From: an uncultured Chlorobiaceae bacterium
GTDB taxonomy: Bacteria > Bacteroidota > Chlorobiia > Chlorobiales > Chlorobiaceae
Reading direction: 5' to 3'
NCBI GenBank assembly: GCA_903994525.1
Contig: CAJEXW010000002.1
Location: forward strand, 62,001 to 126,000
Length of the DNA stretch: 64,000 bases
In this document: one piece after another, positions 19,381 through 28,175 of the stretch
Layout of the letters: every line of letters begins with the position of its first letter
Numbering within the stretch: the stretch's first letter is position 1
The notes under the pieces: model-generated
What the model saw: only the letters and a program-made list of their open reading frames with translations
Database searches by the model: none
Told to the model about the DNA's origin: nothing
Made by a program: the position numbers and the translations under genes

Positions 19381-20199
19381 TTATAGGCTGGTGACACCAA
19401 TCAGACTGACCATCCTTCCCGTGACTCCTTGGTCCCGCCGAAATGAATAGAAGAGATCGCTGTCACGAAAAGTGCAGAAGGGAGAGCACTCAATGTTTGG
19501 TGCCGGTACTCCGGCATCAAGCAGTTGGTGGTAGTTGGCCATCTTGAGGTTGAGCTGATATTTTTCATCCTCCGGTAAATGAGATAAACGCATGGAGTAA
19601 TCAGGATGAAATGCAGATGCGACATCATGACCAACCTCATAAGCCCCAGCGGTAATACCAGTGCCAATAGAGACAATGCACTCTTCTGGATTTGTGCCAA
19701 AGCTTTTTTGCATGGCCGCCATGGTTTTTTTTACGATCTCTCCTGCAGTGCCTTTCCAGCCGGCATGAGCTGCCCCTGAAGCTTTATGACGGGGGTCATA
19801 GAGAAGTATGGGGTAGCAGTCCGCAGTAAGGATGCAGAGGAAAAGATTCTCCTGATCAGTGATGAATGCGTCATATCCGTGGTAGTGTCCTGGCTTTTCA
19901 GCCCTGAGAATGCGTGTTGCGTGTACCTGTACCGAGGAGACAATTCTCTTTGGACAAATATTCAGTGTCTTGCAAAGGAGTTCCATGTTTTGCTGAACCA
20001 GTTCAGGCCAGTCTCCGGTATTATTTCCCAGGTTCAGTGAAGAGTAACATCCCTTGCTGACCCCTCCGACTTTTGTACTTTGGATTGCTATAAGCTCATT
20101 ATAGTTCTGGAAGCATCCCGGCACGATATACCTTGCAGCAATGCCATGAGTGGCGGACTCTTCTGATGAACAATCTTGTGAGAAAAGCATGGTAAACAT
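19381..20199 (-). CDS. pgeF: PgeF/YfiH family purine nucleoside phosphorylase (laccase domain)
   Basis: Cytoplasmic multicopper-oxidase-domain protein (DUF152), shown in other bacteria to act on purine nucleosides and linked in E. coli to peptidoglycan proofreading. The 272-residue protein has the zinc-ligand motifs: VQVHATRIL near 108-116, LTADCYPILLYD near 140-151 and AAHAGWKGTAG near 158-168. The length matches the family. It runs convergent to the CoA-transferase gene. The 210-nt gap to the ATP synthase genes (20200-20409) holds a strong ribosome-site-like sequence with no matching gene. Confidence 0.88.
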   Translation of the reverse strand: MFTMLFSQDCSSEESATHGIAARYIVPGCFQNYNELIAIQSTKVGGVSKGCYSSLNLGNNTGDWPELVQQNMELLCKTLNICPKRIVSSVQVHATRILRAEKPGHYHGYDAFITDQENLFLCILTADCYPILLYDPRHKASGAAHAGWKGTAGEIVKKTMAAMQKSFGTNPEECIVSIGTGITAGAYEVGHDVASAFHPDYSMRLSHLPEDEKYQLNLKMANYHQLLDAGVPAPNIECSPFCTFRDSDLFYSFRRDQGVTGRMVSLIGVTSL

Positions 20200-20409
20200 A
20201 TTTATAAACTCTCTGAAAGGGGGGAATAATTTTTCACAAAATATACTGAAGAGATTAATAATCCTTCAAAAGATGCAATATATGGGGAAGTAGTCGTATC
20301 TTGAAGGAGGAGAATAGACGTGCTCTGATATGGCAGCGCTTCACAGTGTCCTTGCGCGTGCCTCAGCATTGAGTATTATTGACAAGCAACAAAAGGGGCG
20401 GGTGCGTTC

Positions 20410-20646
20410 ATGTCTCAAGAGAAAAGGTTTCCCGACGATTTTGGCCGTTCCGTTCGGGCCTCGTCTGACTATATCGGATTAGGCCTTCAGGTCTCCGGGG
20501 GGTTTGCGTTTTTTGTTTTCATCGGATACTGGGCCGACAGCAAAATTGGGACTTCCCCGCTTTTTTTGCTGCTTGGTGTGGTTGCAGGTATGGTTGGTAT
20601 AGCACTTGTGCTTAAGAAGGTTCTGATGGAAGCGAATAAAAAATAG
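20410..20646 (+). CDS. AtpZ/AtpI-type F-ATPase accessory protein
   Basis: A 78-residue protein with two membrane segments (about 27-44 and 50-68) and the family pattern GLQVSGGFAFFVFIGYWAD, where a Gly-rich first helix is followed by an acidic DSKIG turn. Small proteins of this type (AtpZ/ATPase_gene1) precede many F-type ATP synthase operons and have been implicated in rotor-ring assembly and Mg2+ or Ca2+ handling. AAAGGGG lies about 11 nt before the ATG. It is the first gene of the F0 operon. Confidence 0.78.
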   Translation: MSQEKRFPDDFGRSVRASSDYIGLGLQVSGGFAFFVFIGYWADSKIGTSPLFLLLGVVAGMVGIALVLKKVLMEANKK

Positions 20647-20693
20647 GTAATTCTGCACTCGATGAGTCTGTCTGTGAGAAAGAGGTAATTGTT

Positions 20694-21080
20694 ATGAAAC
20701 CACTATTTGAATTTTTTATTAAGTTGTGTATCTTGTCCGTCATTTTGTGGGGAGTTCTTTATTTTCCGCTTGAGGCAGGCAGGGTGGATTTCTGGGCACT
20801 GTTCCTTGCGTGGACGATGGTAGTTCTCAACACGATTGCCGGGTATCTGCTCTTTGATTACGCTATTGACAAAGATTCTTCATCGTTCACCAAAGTTGTG
20901 TTCGGGGGGCTTGCGGTACGGATGCTTCTTATGATGGCGCTTATCGCTGTAGTCATCCTTAAGGATCTCGCAGTAGTTAATGATTTTGTCTTTTCGTTTT
21001 TTGCTTTTTACTGTATTTACGTGATTGTTGAAATTCTCGGATATCAAAAGAAAAATAAACAGAAAAAGAATACTGCATGA
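20694..21080 (+). CDS. Putative ATP synthase subunit I-like membrane protein
   Basis: A 128-residue protein with four predicted membrane segments (about 10-28, 34-54, 69-90, 96-115) and a Lys-rich tail ([10 protein letters not shown]). The position between the AtpZ-like gene and atpB, the size and the four-helix topology fit AtpI, a chaperone for c-ring assembly, though sequence similarity in this family is low. It overlaps atpB by 4 nt (ATGA). The assignment rests mainly on context. Confidence 0.6.
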   Translation: MKPLFEFFIKLCILSVILWGVLYFPLEAGRVDFWALFLAWTMVVLNTIAGYLLFDYAIDKDSSSFTKVVFGGLAVRMLLMMALIAVVILKDLAVVNDFVFSFFAFYCIYVIVEILGYQKKNKQKKNTA

Positions 21081-22108
21081 AACGGTCTAATCTCATACAG
21101 CCCAAAGCTCTTTTCAGGGTTTTTGCAATTATGGTACCTTTGCTACTCAACTTCAGCGGTGGTGTTGCTGCTTCCGCTGCGCAGCATGAGGTTTCCGTAA
21201 AGGTAGAGGCATCGGTGCCGGAGGCCTCAGCCGCACATGGTGGTGAGGCTGAAGCTGAGACACCTGGGGTCGTGATTATGCATCATGTAATGGACAGTCA
21301 CGAGTTTGCCTTTGAACCATTTGGTGCAATTGAGCTTCCAAAGATGTCAATTCCTGCCTCTGTTCCTTTTTTGGGTGGACTGGATATCTCAATAACCAAG
21401 CGTGTTGTGATGCTCTGGATTGTCGCGGTCGCTCTCGTTCTTGTCTTTACAATAGTTGGCAGCAGATACAAAGTAATGGGATCCCGCAAGGCTCCATCAG
21501 GGATTGCAAATACCATGGAAGCTCTTGTTCAGTTTATACGTCTTGATGTGTCAAAAGCAAACATCGGTCATGGATTCGAGAAGCATACCCCATTTCTGCT
21601 GACCGTTTTTATGTTCATTCTTTTTTGTAATCTTTTTGGTTTGATTCCCTATGGTTCGACGGCCACTGGTGATATCAACGTTACTCTTACTTTGGCGGTT
21701 TTTACCTTTTTTGTTATCCAGATAGCTTCAGTAAAAGCGCATGGTATCGTTGGCTTTCTCAAGCATCTTACTGTTGGTACCCATTGGGCTCTCTGGATTA
21801 TTATGGTTCCCATTGAGATCATTGGTCTTTTTACCAAGCCATTTGCTCTGACGGTTCGTCTTTTTGCAAATATGACTGCGGGTCACATTGTGATTCTTAG
21901 CCTGATCTTTATCAGCTTTATTATGAAGAGTTATGTTGCTGCTGCAGTGGTTTCAGTCCCGTTTGCGACATTTATTTACTTGCTTGAGATTTTTGTCGCT
22001 TTCCTTCAGGCATTTATCTTTACCATGCTCACTTCGCTCTTTATCGGTTTGGCTACGGCACATGAAGGTGGTCATGATGAGCACAATACGGCAGCAGCTC
22101 ATCACTAA
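21077..22108 (+). CDS. atpB: ATP synthase F0 subunit a
   Basis: Stator subunit of the proton channel in the cytoplasmic membrane. The 343-residue protein starts with a signal-like segment (about 13-34) and a long acidic and His-containing periplasmic stretch, then has the membrane core with [19 protein letters not shown] carrying the essential Arg. It ends with a His-rich tail ([15 protein letters not shown]). At 343 residues it is longer than the E. coli subunit (271) because of the N-terminal extension, as in Bacteroidetes/Chlorobi relatives. Confidence 0.93.
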   Translation: MKRSNLIQPKALFRVFAIMVPLLLNFSGGVAASAAQHEVSVKVEASVPEASAAHGGEAEAETPGVVIMHHVMDSHEFAFEPFGAIELPKMSIPASVPFLGGLDISITKRVVMLWIVAVALVLVFTIVGSRYKVMGSRKAPSGIANTMEALVQFIRLDVSKANIGHGFEKHTPFLLTVFMFILFCNLFGLIPYGSTATGDINVTLTLAVFTFFVIQIASVKAHGIVGFLKHLTVGTHWALWIIMVPIEIIGLFTKPFALTVRLFANMTAGHIVILSLIFISFIMKSYVAAAVVSVPFATFIYLLEIFVAFLQAFIFTMLTSLFIGLATAHEGGHDEHNTAAAHH

Positions 22109-22225
22109 ATTATGGTACGGATTATTGAGGAATAAATTATATTTTCTGCTTTCTTTTACGGGGTTTCAAACGGCTAATAATACTTTAGCAAAAACATACA
22201 ACAAATAAACGGAGGTAATTACACG

Positions 22226-22447
22226 ATGGAAGGTTTAGCTTATGTAGGTGCAGGTTTTGGCGCCGGCCTGGCGGTTATTGGTGCAGCACTTGGTATTGGC
22301 AATATTGCCGCATCCGCAACTGAGGGCACAGCTCGTCAGCCGGAGGCAGCTTCTGATATCCGCACAACCATGATTATTGCCGCCGCTCTTATTGAAGGTG
22401 TTGCTCTTTTCGGTGAAGTTATCTGCGTACTGCTTGCTCTTAAGTAA
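22226..22447 (+). CDS. atpE: ATP synthase F0 subunit c
   Basis: Proteolipid of the rotor ring. The 73-residue hairpin has two membrane helices joined by the polar loop ARQPEA, with the ion-binding Glu in the second helix (AALIEGVALFGEVI). The residues after this Glu (Gly-Val-Ala rather than Ser-Thr) and the lack of a Gln in helix 1 point to H+ rather than Na+ coupling. CGGAGG lies about 9 nt upstream of the ATG, a strong site fitting the need for many copies. The 117-nt gap before it and the 103-nt gap after it contain no gene. Confidence 0.96.
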   Translation: MEGLAYVGAGFGAGLAVIGAALGIGNIAASATEGTARQPEAASDIRTTMIIAAALIEGVALFGEVICVLLALK

Positions 22448-22550
22448 GTGTTTGCATTCAACGACTGAATACAGAAGATATCCCGGTTGCCGTCAGAGAT
22501 TCAATCAGGCGGTAATCGGCTCTTATTAACCGTTAACGGAACCATTTTTC

Positions 22551-23078
22551 ATGCTTACGTCAGGAGTTGTGCTTCTTGCGGGTAGTCTTTTAACCCCGAA
22601 TCCAGGGCTTATTTTCTGGACAGCAGTAACATTTGTTATTGTGCTGGTAATTTTAAGAAAAGTGGCATGGGGGCCTATTATCTCCGCTCTTGAAGAGAGG
22701 GAAAAGGGAATTCAGTCATCAATCGACCGTGCGCATCAGGCTAAAGAGGAATCTGAGGCTATTCTTCGTAAAAACAGAGAGTTGCTTTCGAAAGCTGATG
22801 CTGATGCCGACAGGATTATTCGTGAAGGAAAAGAGTATGCCGAGAAGCTTCGCGCCGAGATCACAGAAAAAGCACAGGAGGAGTCGAAGAAGATGATAGC
22901 GGCTGCTGTGGATTCTATTGACCAGGAAAAGCGTCGTGCACTTGATGTCCTGCGCAATGAGGTTGCTGACCTTGCTGTAAAGGGTGCTGAGAAAATTATC
23001 AGAACGGCGCTTGATGCTGATCTACAGAAAAAAATTGTGAACAGCATGATTCAGGATCTTTCATCAAAACGTAACTGA
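22551..23078 (+). CDS. atpF: ATP synthase F0 subunit b
   Basis: Peripheral stalk subunit of 175 residues: one N-terminal membrane segment (about 15-38) followed by a long, highly charged alpha helix rich in Glu, Lys and Ala that forms the dimeric stalk. The [20 protein letters not shown] stretch right after the membrane helix is typical of b subunits. It precedes atpH by 13 nt. Confidence 0.94.
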   Translation: MLTSGVVLLAGSLLTPNPGLIFWTAVTFVIVLVILRKVAWGPIISALEEREKGIQSSIDRAHQAKEESEAILRKNRELLSKADADADRIIREGKEYAEKLRAEITEKAQEESKKMIAAAVDSIDQEKRRALDVLRNEVADLAVKGAEKIIRTALDADLQKKIVNSMIQDLSSKRN

Positions 23079-23091
23079 AAAAGGGCACGAC

Positions 23092-23637
23092 ATGTCAAGT
23101 TTAATTGCAAGCCGTCGATATGCCTTATCCCTCTTGAGTGCGGCAGTGGAGGGAAATTTTCTTGAACAGGTTGTCGGAGAGCTGGAGATAATAAGGGAAG
23201 TTCTGCATAATTCACGCGATCTTGTTCACACGCTTCGGAGTCCTGTTGTCAAGGGGGACAAGAAGATCAAAATTCTTGAAGAGGTTTTCAAGGGCTTGGT
23301 CGGTGACAAGATGTTTGTTTTTTTAAAGTTGGTTACAAGAAAAAAGAGAGCGGGACAGCTTCCTGAAATCATTGATGAGTTTCAATCTCTTCTTGACGAG
23401 AAGAGGGGGATTGTTAATGCTGAAATTAAAAGTGCCACTCTCCTTTCGGATGAGCAGACGGCAGAACTCATTTCACGGCTTGAGTCTTATACTGGCAAAC
23501 GAGTAAGGGCGCATCTCTCTATCAATGAAAGTTTTATTGGTGGCGTTTCTGTAAAAATTGGGGATACTATTTTTGATGGTACCATTAGCCATCAGCTTTA
23601 CAAACTCAGAGAGACTCTTCTTGCTGAAACAGCATGA
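23092..23637 (+). CDS. atpH: ATP synthase F1 subunit delta
   Basis: Connects the peripheral stalk to the top of F1. The 181-residue protein starts with ASRRYALSLLSAA, has the DLVHTLRSPVVKGDKK and FLKLVTRKKR segments of the N-terminal helical domain, and ends with FIGGVSVKIGDTIFDGTISHQL, the conserved delta/OSCP C-terminal motif. It is the last gene of the operon; alpha, gamma, beta and epsilon are not adjacent. Confidence 0.94.
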   Translation: MSSLIASRRYALSLLSAAVEGNFLEQVVGELEIIREVLHNSRDLVHTLRSPVVKGDKKIKILEEVFKGLVGDKMFVFLKLVTRKKRAGQLPEIIDEFQSLLDEKRGIVNAEIKSATLLSDEQTAELISRLESYTGKRVRAHLSINESFIGGVSVKIGDTIFDGTISHQLYKLRETLLAETA

Positions 23638-23670
23638 GACAGGAGCTTCTATTTTTTTGTTTTGACAGTC

Positions 23671-23697
23671 AATAGCCTGCTCTGCAGGCTATTTTTT
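23671..23697 (+). terminator. Rho-independent terminator after atpH
   Basis: Perfect 10-bp stem: AATAGCCTGC (23671-23680), loop TCT, GCAGGCTATT (23684-23693), then further T residues. It lies 33 nt after the atpH stop and closes the F0 operon, confirming that no F1 alpha/gamma genes follow. Confidence 0.85.
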
Positions 23698-23738
23698 CTA
23701 TATGCCAGCTTTTCTATAGTAGAGTAGTTCTCAATATT

Positions 23739-23811
23739 GGGGCTTTAGCTCAGTTGGTAGAGCGTCTCGTTCGCAATGAGAAGGTCAGGGGTTCGACTCC
23801 CCTAAGCTCCA
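23739..23811 (+). tRNA. tRNA-Ala (anticodon CGC)
   Basis: The 73-nt sequence folds as a full cloverleaf: 7-bp acceptor stem, D arm with AGTTGGTA loop, anticodon stem TCTCG/TGAGA around loop TTCGCAA (anticodon CGC at 23772-23774, reading GCG), and T arm AGGGG-TTCGACT-CCCCT. The third acceptor pair is G-U, the universal identity element of tRNA-Ala, and the discriminator base is A. The 3' CCA is not encoded. Confidence 0.96.
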
Positions 23812-23816
23812 CATCG

Positions 23817-23927
23817 ATGCCGTTATATTTTTTATTATTGCTGATTGTCTTGTCTCTCTTTCTGGTTACACCATACCGCATGATAAAAATGGAATCTCTG
23901 ATTGCTAATCAAGCAAAGAGAATGTAA
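23817..23927 (+). CDS. Possible 36-residue membrane peptide downstream of tRNA-Ala
   Basis: An ATG 5 nt past the tRNA 3' end opens a 36-residue frame: a hydrophobic segment (PLYFLLLLIVLSLFLVTPY, about 2-20) followed by a basic polar tail ending QAKRM. That is the layout of a small single-pass membrane protein. No ribosome site is visible because the tRNA acceptor stem lies immediately upstream, so this may be chance. The next 60 nt to the DUF2892 gene contain nothing recognised. Confidence 0.22.
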   Translation: MPLYFLLLLIVLSLFLVTPYRMIKMESLIANQAKRM

Positions 23928-23988
23928 CTTCGCACTGTTGAAACGTTACTTGAATCACAACGATTAATTCACACTGTATTTTAACACT

Positions 23989-24216
23989 ATGCAACAGAAT
24001 ATTGGGAAAAAGGACAGGATCATTCGCATTGCTTTGGGGATCATTGTTCTTGTGGCCGGGGTTGTCGCACACTCTTGGTGGGGCGCGGTGGGCCTTATAC
24101 CATTGCTGACCTCTGGTGTTGGGTTTTGTCCGCTCTACACTCTTCTTGGTATATCGACATGCGGAAATTGTCAAATAGGTGCAAAACCAGGAAAAAGCAG
24201 CTCTCGTCTCTCCTGA
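23989..24216 (+). CDS. DUF2892 family small membrane protein
   Basis: A 75-residue protein with two membrane segments (about 11-27 and 31-47) and the DUF2892 signature GVGFCPLYTLLGISTC (about 43-58), also found as the membrane part of YgaP-type rhodanese proteins. The protein starts NIGKKDRIIRIALG as in family members. Function is unknown; the conserved Cys residues suggest a link to sulfur or thiol chemistry, which is inference. It precedes the BamD-like lipoprotein gene by 92 nt. Confidence 0.8.
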   Translation: MQQNIGKKDRIIRIALGIIVLVAGVVAHSWWGAVGLIPLLTSGVGFCPLYTLLGISTCGNCQIGAKPGKSSSRLS

Positions 24217-24308
24217 GTGTTAAGAGAACTGGTGAGGTGCTCATAATGAAAATTCTATTTTGCAACGAATGTATAGGTTTAATTTTTAAGCGATTATGGA
24301 GCAATTGT

Positions 24309-25208
24309 ATGTCTAAGTCGGTTACGAGATATTTTTCACGATCTGCATTCTTGCTTTTTGCCACCGGGGTACTGGTTAGTTCTGGCTGTTCATCCTCAAA
24401 GCCACCGATGCCAGCCGCTGTTGTTGTGAGTGAAGGATATACAAGGGCATTGAAGCAGTATAACAAAAATGATTTCCAGGAGGCAGCGTTAGTCCTGGAG
24501 TCACTTCTTTTTACCTCTCGAGCTACAGCGCTTGAAGATGATGTCCTGTATCTTTTAGCTCAGACATACTTCCATTCAGGCCAATATCTCCTTGCCGCTG
24601 AGATGTATGCCCGATTGCAACAGCAGATGCCGACCTCACCCTATGCCAGAGCCTCACAGTTTATGATTGCAAAATCTTATGAAAAGCTTTCCCCCCCTGT
24701 AGGTCTGGATCAGCAGCCAACCCGCAAGGCAATAGAAAACTTTGCACTCTATATGGATCTGTATCCTATGGCAGATTCATCAAAAATTGCAAGTGATGTT
24801 GAGACGTATCGTGAGTTGCTGAAAATCAACCCTAAAAATGATCTTTACAAGCAGCGTTTAGAGACCGCGACTGCAAACTTTTCAAGGGTTGACAGTTTGA
24901 GGTATTCAGAGAAAGCCATCTCCTCCCTTCGGGAGAAACTGGCAAAGCATGTCCTCATGGTAGCTCATGAGTATGTCAAATTGGGAAAATTAAAGGCGGC
25001 AGGAATTTTTTTTGACGAACTGATAGAGCGTTACAGTGATACAAGTTATCTCAAACAGGGAATTGAAGGGAAGATAGATGTGCTGGTCAAGCGTAAAAAG
25101 TGGTTTGATGCCAGCCAGACGCTCGAACAGTATCTCAAGCGGTACCCTGAAAAGATGAGAGAGATGCAGGGGATCAAGAAGAATATTGCCCAGAATTTGA
25201 AAATCTGA
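24309..25208 (+). CDS. BamD-like outer membrane assembly lipoprotein (TPR)
   Basis: Predicted outer-membrane-anchored component of the beta-barrel assembly (BAM) complex. From the ATG at 24309 (GGAG at 24298-24301) it has 299 residues: a basic N-terminus, a hydrophobic signal and a Cys in SSGCSSS near residue 27 for lipid attachment, then tandem TPR-like helical repeats. The PVGLDQQPTRKAIENFALYMDLYP region matches the BamD segment where a loop precedes the third TPR. The frame is open further upstream, including an ATG at 24246, but the signal peptide favours this start. nadD follows 12 nt later. Confidence 0.8.
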   Translation: MSKSVTRYFSRSAFLLFATGVLVSSGCSSSKPPMPAAVVVSEGYTRALKQYNKNDFQEAALVLESLLFTSRATALEDDVLYLLAQTYFHSGQYLLAAEMYARLQQQMPTSPYARASQFMIAKSYEKLSPPVGLDQQPTRKAIENFALYMDLYPMADSSKIASDVETYRELLKINPKNDLYKQRLETATANFSRVDSLRYSEKAISSLREKLAKHVLMVAHEYVKLGKLKAAGIFFDELIERYSDTSYLKQGIEGKIDVLVKRKKWFDASQTLEQYLKRYPEKMREMQGIKKNIAQNLKI

Positions 25209-25220
25209 TTACCTATTGTT

Positions 25221-25790
25221 GTGCATCTCGCAGTGTTTGGCGGCAGCTTTGATCCTCCCCATAATGGTCATCTTGCGCTCTGTCTTTTTGCAAGAGAGCT
25301 GCTTGATATTGATTGGATAATCATTTCGGTTTCCAACAATCCCTTCAAGCAGAGCCCGAGGGTTAACGATCGTCACAGAAAAAAAATGGCGGAGCTTCTC
25401 TCTCTGGAGCTTAACAAGACCGGCCTGTGCAGCGAAGTCAGCAGTTGGGAGCTTGAAAAACGAGCTCCATCGTATACTGTTGATCTTATGATGCACATCC
25501 ATGATCTGCATCCCTGCCATAAAATATCCTTGCTTGTCGGTGAGGACAGCTTCACTGACTTTCCATCATGGAAGGAGCCCGAAAGACTTTTTGCGCTTTG
25601 CGACATTGTGGTCTTTCAAAGAGCTTCCCACTGCCCGCAGGTATTCAATAGCTTGGTGAAAGTTATTGATTTTACCTGTCCAGCGTCGTCAACGGAAGTA
25701 AGACGACGCATTACCACCGGAGAATCCTTTTCAAGAGAGCTCCCTTCGCCACTTTTCAGGTATATCAGCAGACACAAGCTTTACAGGTAA
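25221..25790 (+). CDS. nadD: Nicotinate-nucleotide adenylyltransferase NadD
   Basis: Converts nicotinate mononucleotide and ATP to deamido-NAD in NAD biosynthesis. The 189-residue protein starts (GTG) with the nucleotidyltransferase motif AVFGGSFDPPHNGHLAL, has LLVGEDSFTDFPSW in the middle, and the C-terminal SSTEVRRRI motif (ISSTxIR type) that contacts ATP. It converges on argS with 13 nt between stops. Confidence 0.92.
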   Translation: MHLAVFGGSFDPPHNGHLALCLFARELLDIDWIIISVSNNPFKQSPRVNDRHRKKMAELLSLELNKTGLCSEVSSWELEKRAPSYTVDLMMHIHDLHPCHKISLLVGEDSFTDFPSWKEPERLFALCDIVVFQRASHCPQVFNSLVKVIDFTCPASSTEVRRRITTGESFSRELPSPLFRYISRHKLYR

Positions 25791-25803
25791 ACATCCTGCT
25801 ATG

Positions 25804-27462
25804 CTACATCGACTCAGGAGCAGAGACACCAAGGATTGAAAATCCATTGCGCAAAACCTGCCGTGTAGCGACAGAGAGTAAAAGTCTCGCAGTGCAGATA
25901 TCTGTTTCGGCTTTAAGGATAGGGCACTCCTGATAAAAGCGGTGAAAAAGTTCTGCCAGTGAATGGAGGTACTCAACCATCTTTTGAGGTTCAAGGAGTC
26001 GGAGGCTGGTTTTAACCACATCAGGATAGTCGAGCAGTGCGAAGCCAAGCTGAATCTCCGATGGTGAACTGAGCTTTCGGAGAAGATGGTGGTGTACACT
26101 GTTATGCGGGTCAAAAGCTCTCTCTTGCAATGCCAAACGAAGGAGGCTGCAAATTCGGGCATGGGCATAGTGCAGATAAAAGACAGGATTCTCTTTTGAT
26201 TGCTTTTTTGCCAGCTCAACGTCAAAATTGAGATGTGAATCTTTTCCGCGCATTATGAAAAAAAGTCGAGTTGCATCTACGCCGACATCATCAATCAAAT
26301 CATCAAGTAGATCGGCATTGCCTTTTCTTGTCGACATTTTAAGCGTCTTTCCATCAACAGTGGTTGTAACAAACTGGTTGATGGCTATTTTGATTCGTGC
26401 TGTATCGTAGCCAAGAATGTTCAAAGCTTCGAGTACATCAGGATATTCATCTATGTGATCGGCTCCAAAAACATTGACAATCATATCAAAGCGACGCTCG
26501 AACTTAGTGATATGATAGGCAATATCCGGGAGACGGTAGCTCGGTTCTCCTGAAGACTTGAGCAGAACTTTATCCTTTTCCTGCCCAAGTTTAGTCGTAC
26601 GAAACCACGTCGCGCCATCATAATTATCAATAAACCCCTTCTCATGGAGAGCGTCAATAACCCTTTGATTTGCGGCCATTCCACTCTCATCAGCAAGATA
26701 GAGAGTATGCTCATTAAAAAAGGTATCATGCCGAATGCCCAGCCGTTGCAGTGTCTGGCGAATGGAATTGAAAAGAGAGGTTTCAGCGCTCGTTTTGAAA
26801 AAGGATAGTTCATCACTCTTTTCAAGTGTCTCTCCGTATTGTGCGTAGATTGTTTCGGCAATATCCCTTATATACTCTCCCTGGTAGTGCGTTGTGGGGA
26901 ATTCGAGCACTTGCTTGCACAGTTCGAGATAGCGCAATCGTACTGATTCACCAAGAATCTGCATCTGCCGTCCCGCATTATTGAAATAGTACTCACGGGT
27001 AACCTTATAGCCCTGAGTCTCTAAAAGGTTCGCGATACAGTCACCAAGGACTCCTCCCCGTCCCCTTCCGATAGTCAGTGGGCCGGTTGGATTGGCGCTG
27101 ACATATTCAACAATAGCGCTCTTGCCGATGCCGAGCACTCCTTTGCCATAATGATCACCATCAAACAGCACCTGCTCCACCGAACGCATAATAAAAAGCG
27201 GGGAGAGATAAAAGTTGATAAAACCTGCTCCAGCCACCTCAATTGATGCCACAGTATCCGGAGGGAAAAGCAGATAAGGAACGAGAGCCTGTGCAAGTTC
27301 ACGGGGGTTCTTTCTGCACTCTTTTGCGCATAGCAGAGCAATATTCGTCGAAAAATCACCAAACTTTTTGTCGGAAGGTTGCTCAATCTGGATGGCCTTC
27401 TCTGTGGTAATACCTGCGGCCAGCAGTGCTTTTTGGATGACAGGTGAAAAAAATTCGAGCAT
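25804..27462 (-). CDS. argS: Arginyl-tRNA synthetase
   Basis: Class I aminoacyl-tRNA synthetase of 552 residues. An N-terminal Add1 domain is followed by [12 protein letters not shown] (about 118-129), the class-defining block, and a C-terminal DALR anticodon-binding domain ([15 protein letters not shown] region). Two features depart from the textbook motifs: the HIGH tetrapeptide reads TIGR at 130-133, lacking both His residues, and the KMSK-like loop reads KMSTRKGN. The gene is otherwise intact and is the only ArgRS in view. It follows the HAD gene by 23 nt in a trpS-HAD-argS operon. Confidence 0.93.
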   Translation of the reverse strand: MLEFFSPVIQKALLAAGITTEKAIQIEQPSDKKFGDFSTNIALLCAKECRKNPRELAQALVPYLLFPPDTVASIEVAGAGFINFYLSPLFIMRSVEQVLFDGDHYGKGVLGIGKSAIVEYVSANPTGPLTIGRGRGGVLGDCIANLLETQGYKVTREYYFNNAGRQMQILGESVRLRYLELCKQVLEFPTTHYQGEYIRDIAETIYAQYGETLEKSDELSFFKTSAETSLFNSIRQTLQRLGIRHDTFFNEHTLYLADESGMAANQRVIDALHEKGFIDNYDGATWFRTTKLGQEKDKVLLKSSGEPSYRLPDIAYHITKFERRFDMIVNVFGADHIDEYPDVLEALNILGYDTARIKIAINQFVTTTVDGKTLKMSTRKGNADLLDDLIDDVGVDATRLFFIMRGKDSHLNFDVELAKKQSKENPVFYLHYAHARICSLLRLALQERAFDPHNSVHHHLLRKLSSPSEIQLGFALLDYPDVVKTSLRLLEPQKMVEYLHSLAELFHRFYQECPILKAETDICTARLLLSVATRQVLRNGFSILGVSAPESM

Positions 27463-27485
27463 GGGAAGTTTTAGTTATGAAAGAG

Positions 27486-28175
27486 TCAGAAGTTTTTTAG
27501 TGAGAGTTTTTCAAGGAGATTGTCAGGTGAGAGCGTCGTAAAATCGTCAATGATGGCCACGATATTGTTAAAACGAGAAAAAGTTTCTGCGCAATTGGTT
27601 GTCGTTATGGCAACGCATGGCATATTAGCCCGATGAGCTGCTTCGACCCCGGGAAGAGCATCTTCAAAGACGATGCAGCCCGAAGGAGATACATCAAGGA
27701 GATCCGCAACCCGCAAAAAAATATCAGGATGAGGTTTGCCTCTCTCGACCTGCGATGGATCCACAAGGGCATCGAATATATCAGTCAGCTTGAGGAGATC
27801 AAGCACATACTCAATATTTTTGGCACAAGCACCAGAGCCGATGCCGAGCATGATGTTATTTTCTTTGGCGGCATACAGAAATTCTTTGATTCCTGGAGTG
27901 GGAGTAATGAGGTTTCGCGAGCTGACACGGTAGAGAAAATCCTTGAACTCCGTCAGTCTTGCTGCCTCTGTTTCAGTGATCTCAGGATCAAGAAAGTATC
28001 GAAGCACATCGTGCCCCTTCATTCCAGCGGTTTCAACGAGATACCGTTCGGCATCAAGTCCTGAAAGTCCGAAGTCCCTAAAGAGCTCAAGCCATGAATC
28101 TGCATGAAAGCGCATATTATCGGTCAGCACCCCATCCATATCAAAGATAAATGCGTATTGTTGCCGGTTCAACAT
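27486..28175 (-). CDS. HAD superfamily hydrolase, beta-phosphoglucomutase-like
   Basis: A 229-residue HAD enzyme with the nucleophile motif FIFDMDGVLTDN (about 9-20), a helical cap, motif II Ser in LGIGSGA, Lys in ERGKPHPDIF and the acidic motif GCIVFEDALPGVEAA. Such subfamily IA members dephosphorylate small sugar phosphates or interconvert hexose phosphates; the substrate cannot be read. It overlaps trpS by 7 nt and precedes argS, so co-expression with two tRNA synthetases is likely but not informative about function. Confidence 0.82.
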   Translation of the reverse strand: MLNRQQYAFIFDMDGVLTDNMRFHADSWLELFRDFGLSGLDAERYLVETAGMKGHDVLRYFLDPEITETEAARLTEFKDFLYRVSSRNLITPTPGIKEFLYAAKENNIMLGIGSGACAKNIEYVLDLLKLTDIFDALVDPSQVERGKPHPDIFLRVADLLDVSPSGCIVFEDALPGVEAAHRANMPCVAITTTNCAETFSRFNNIVAIIDDFTTLSPDNLLEKLSLKNF

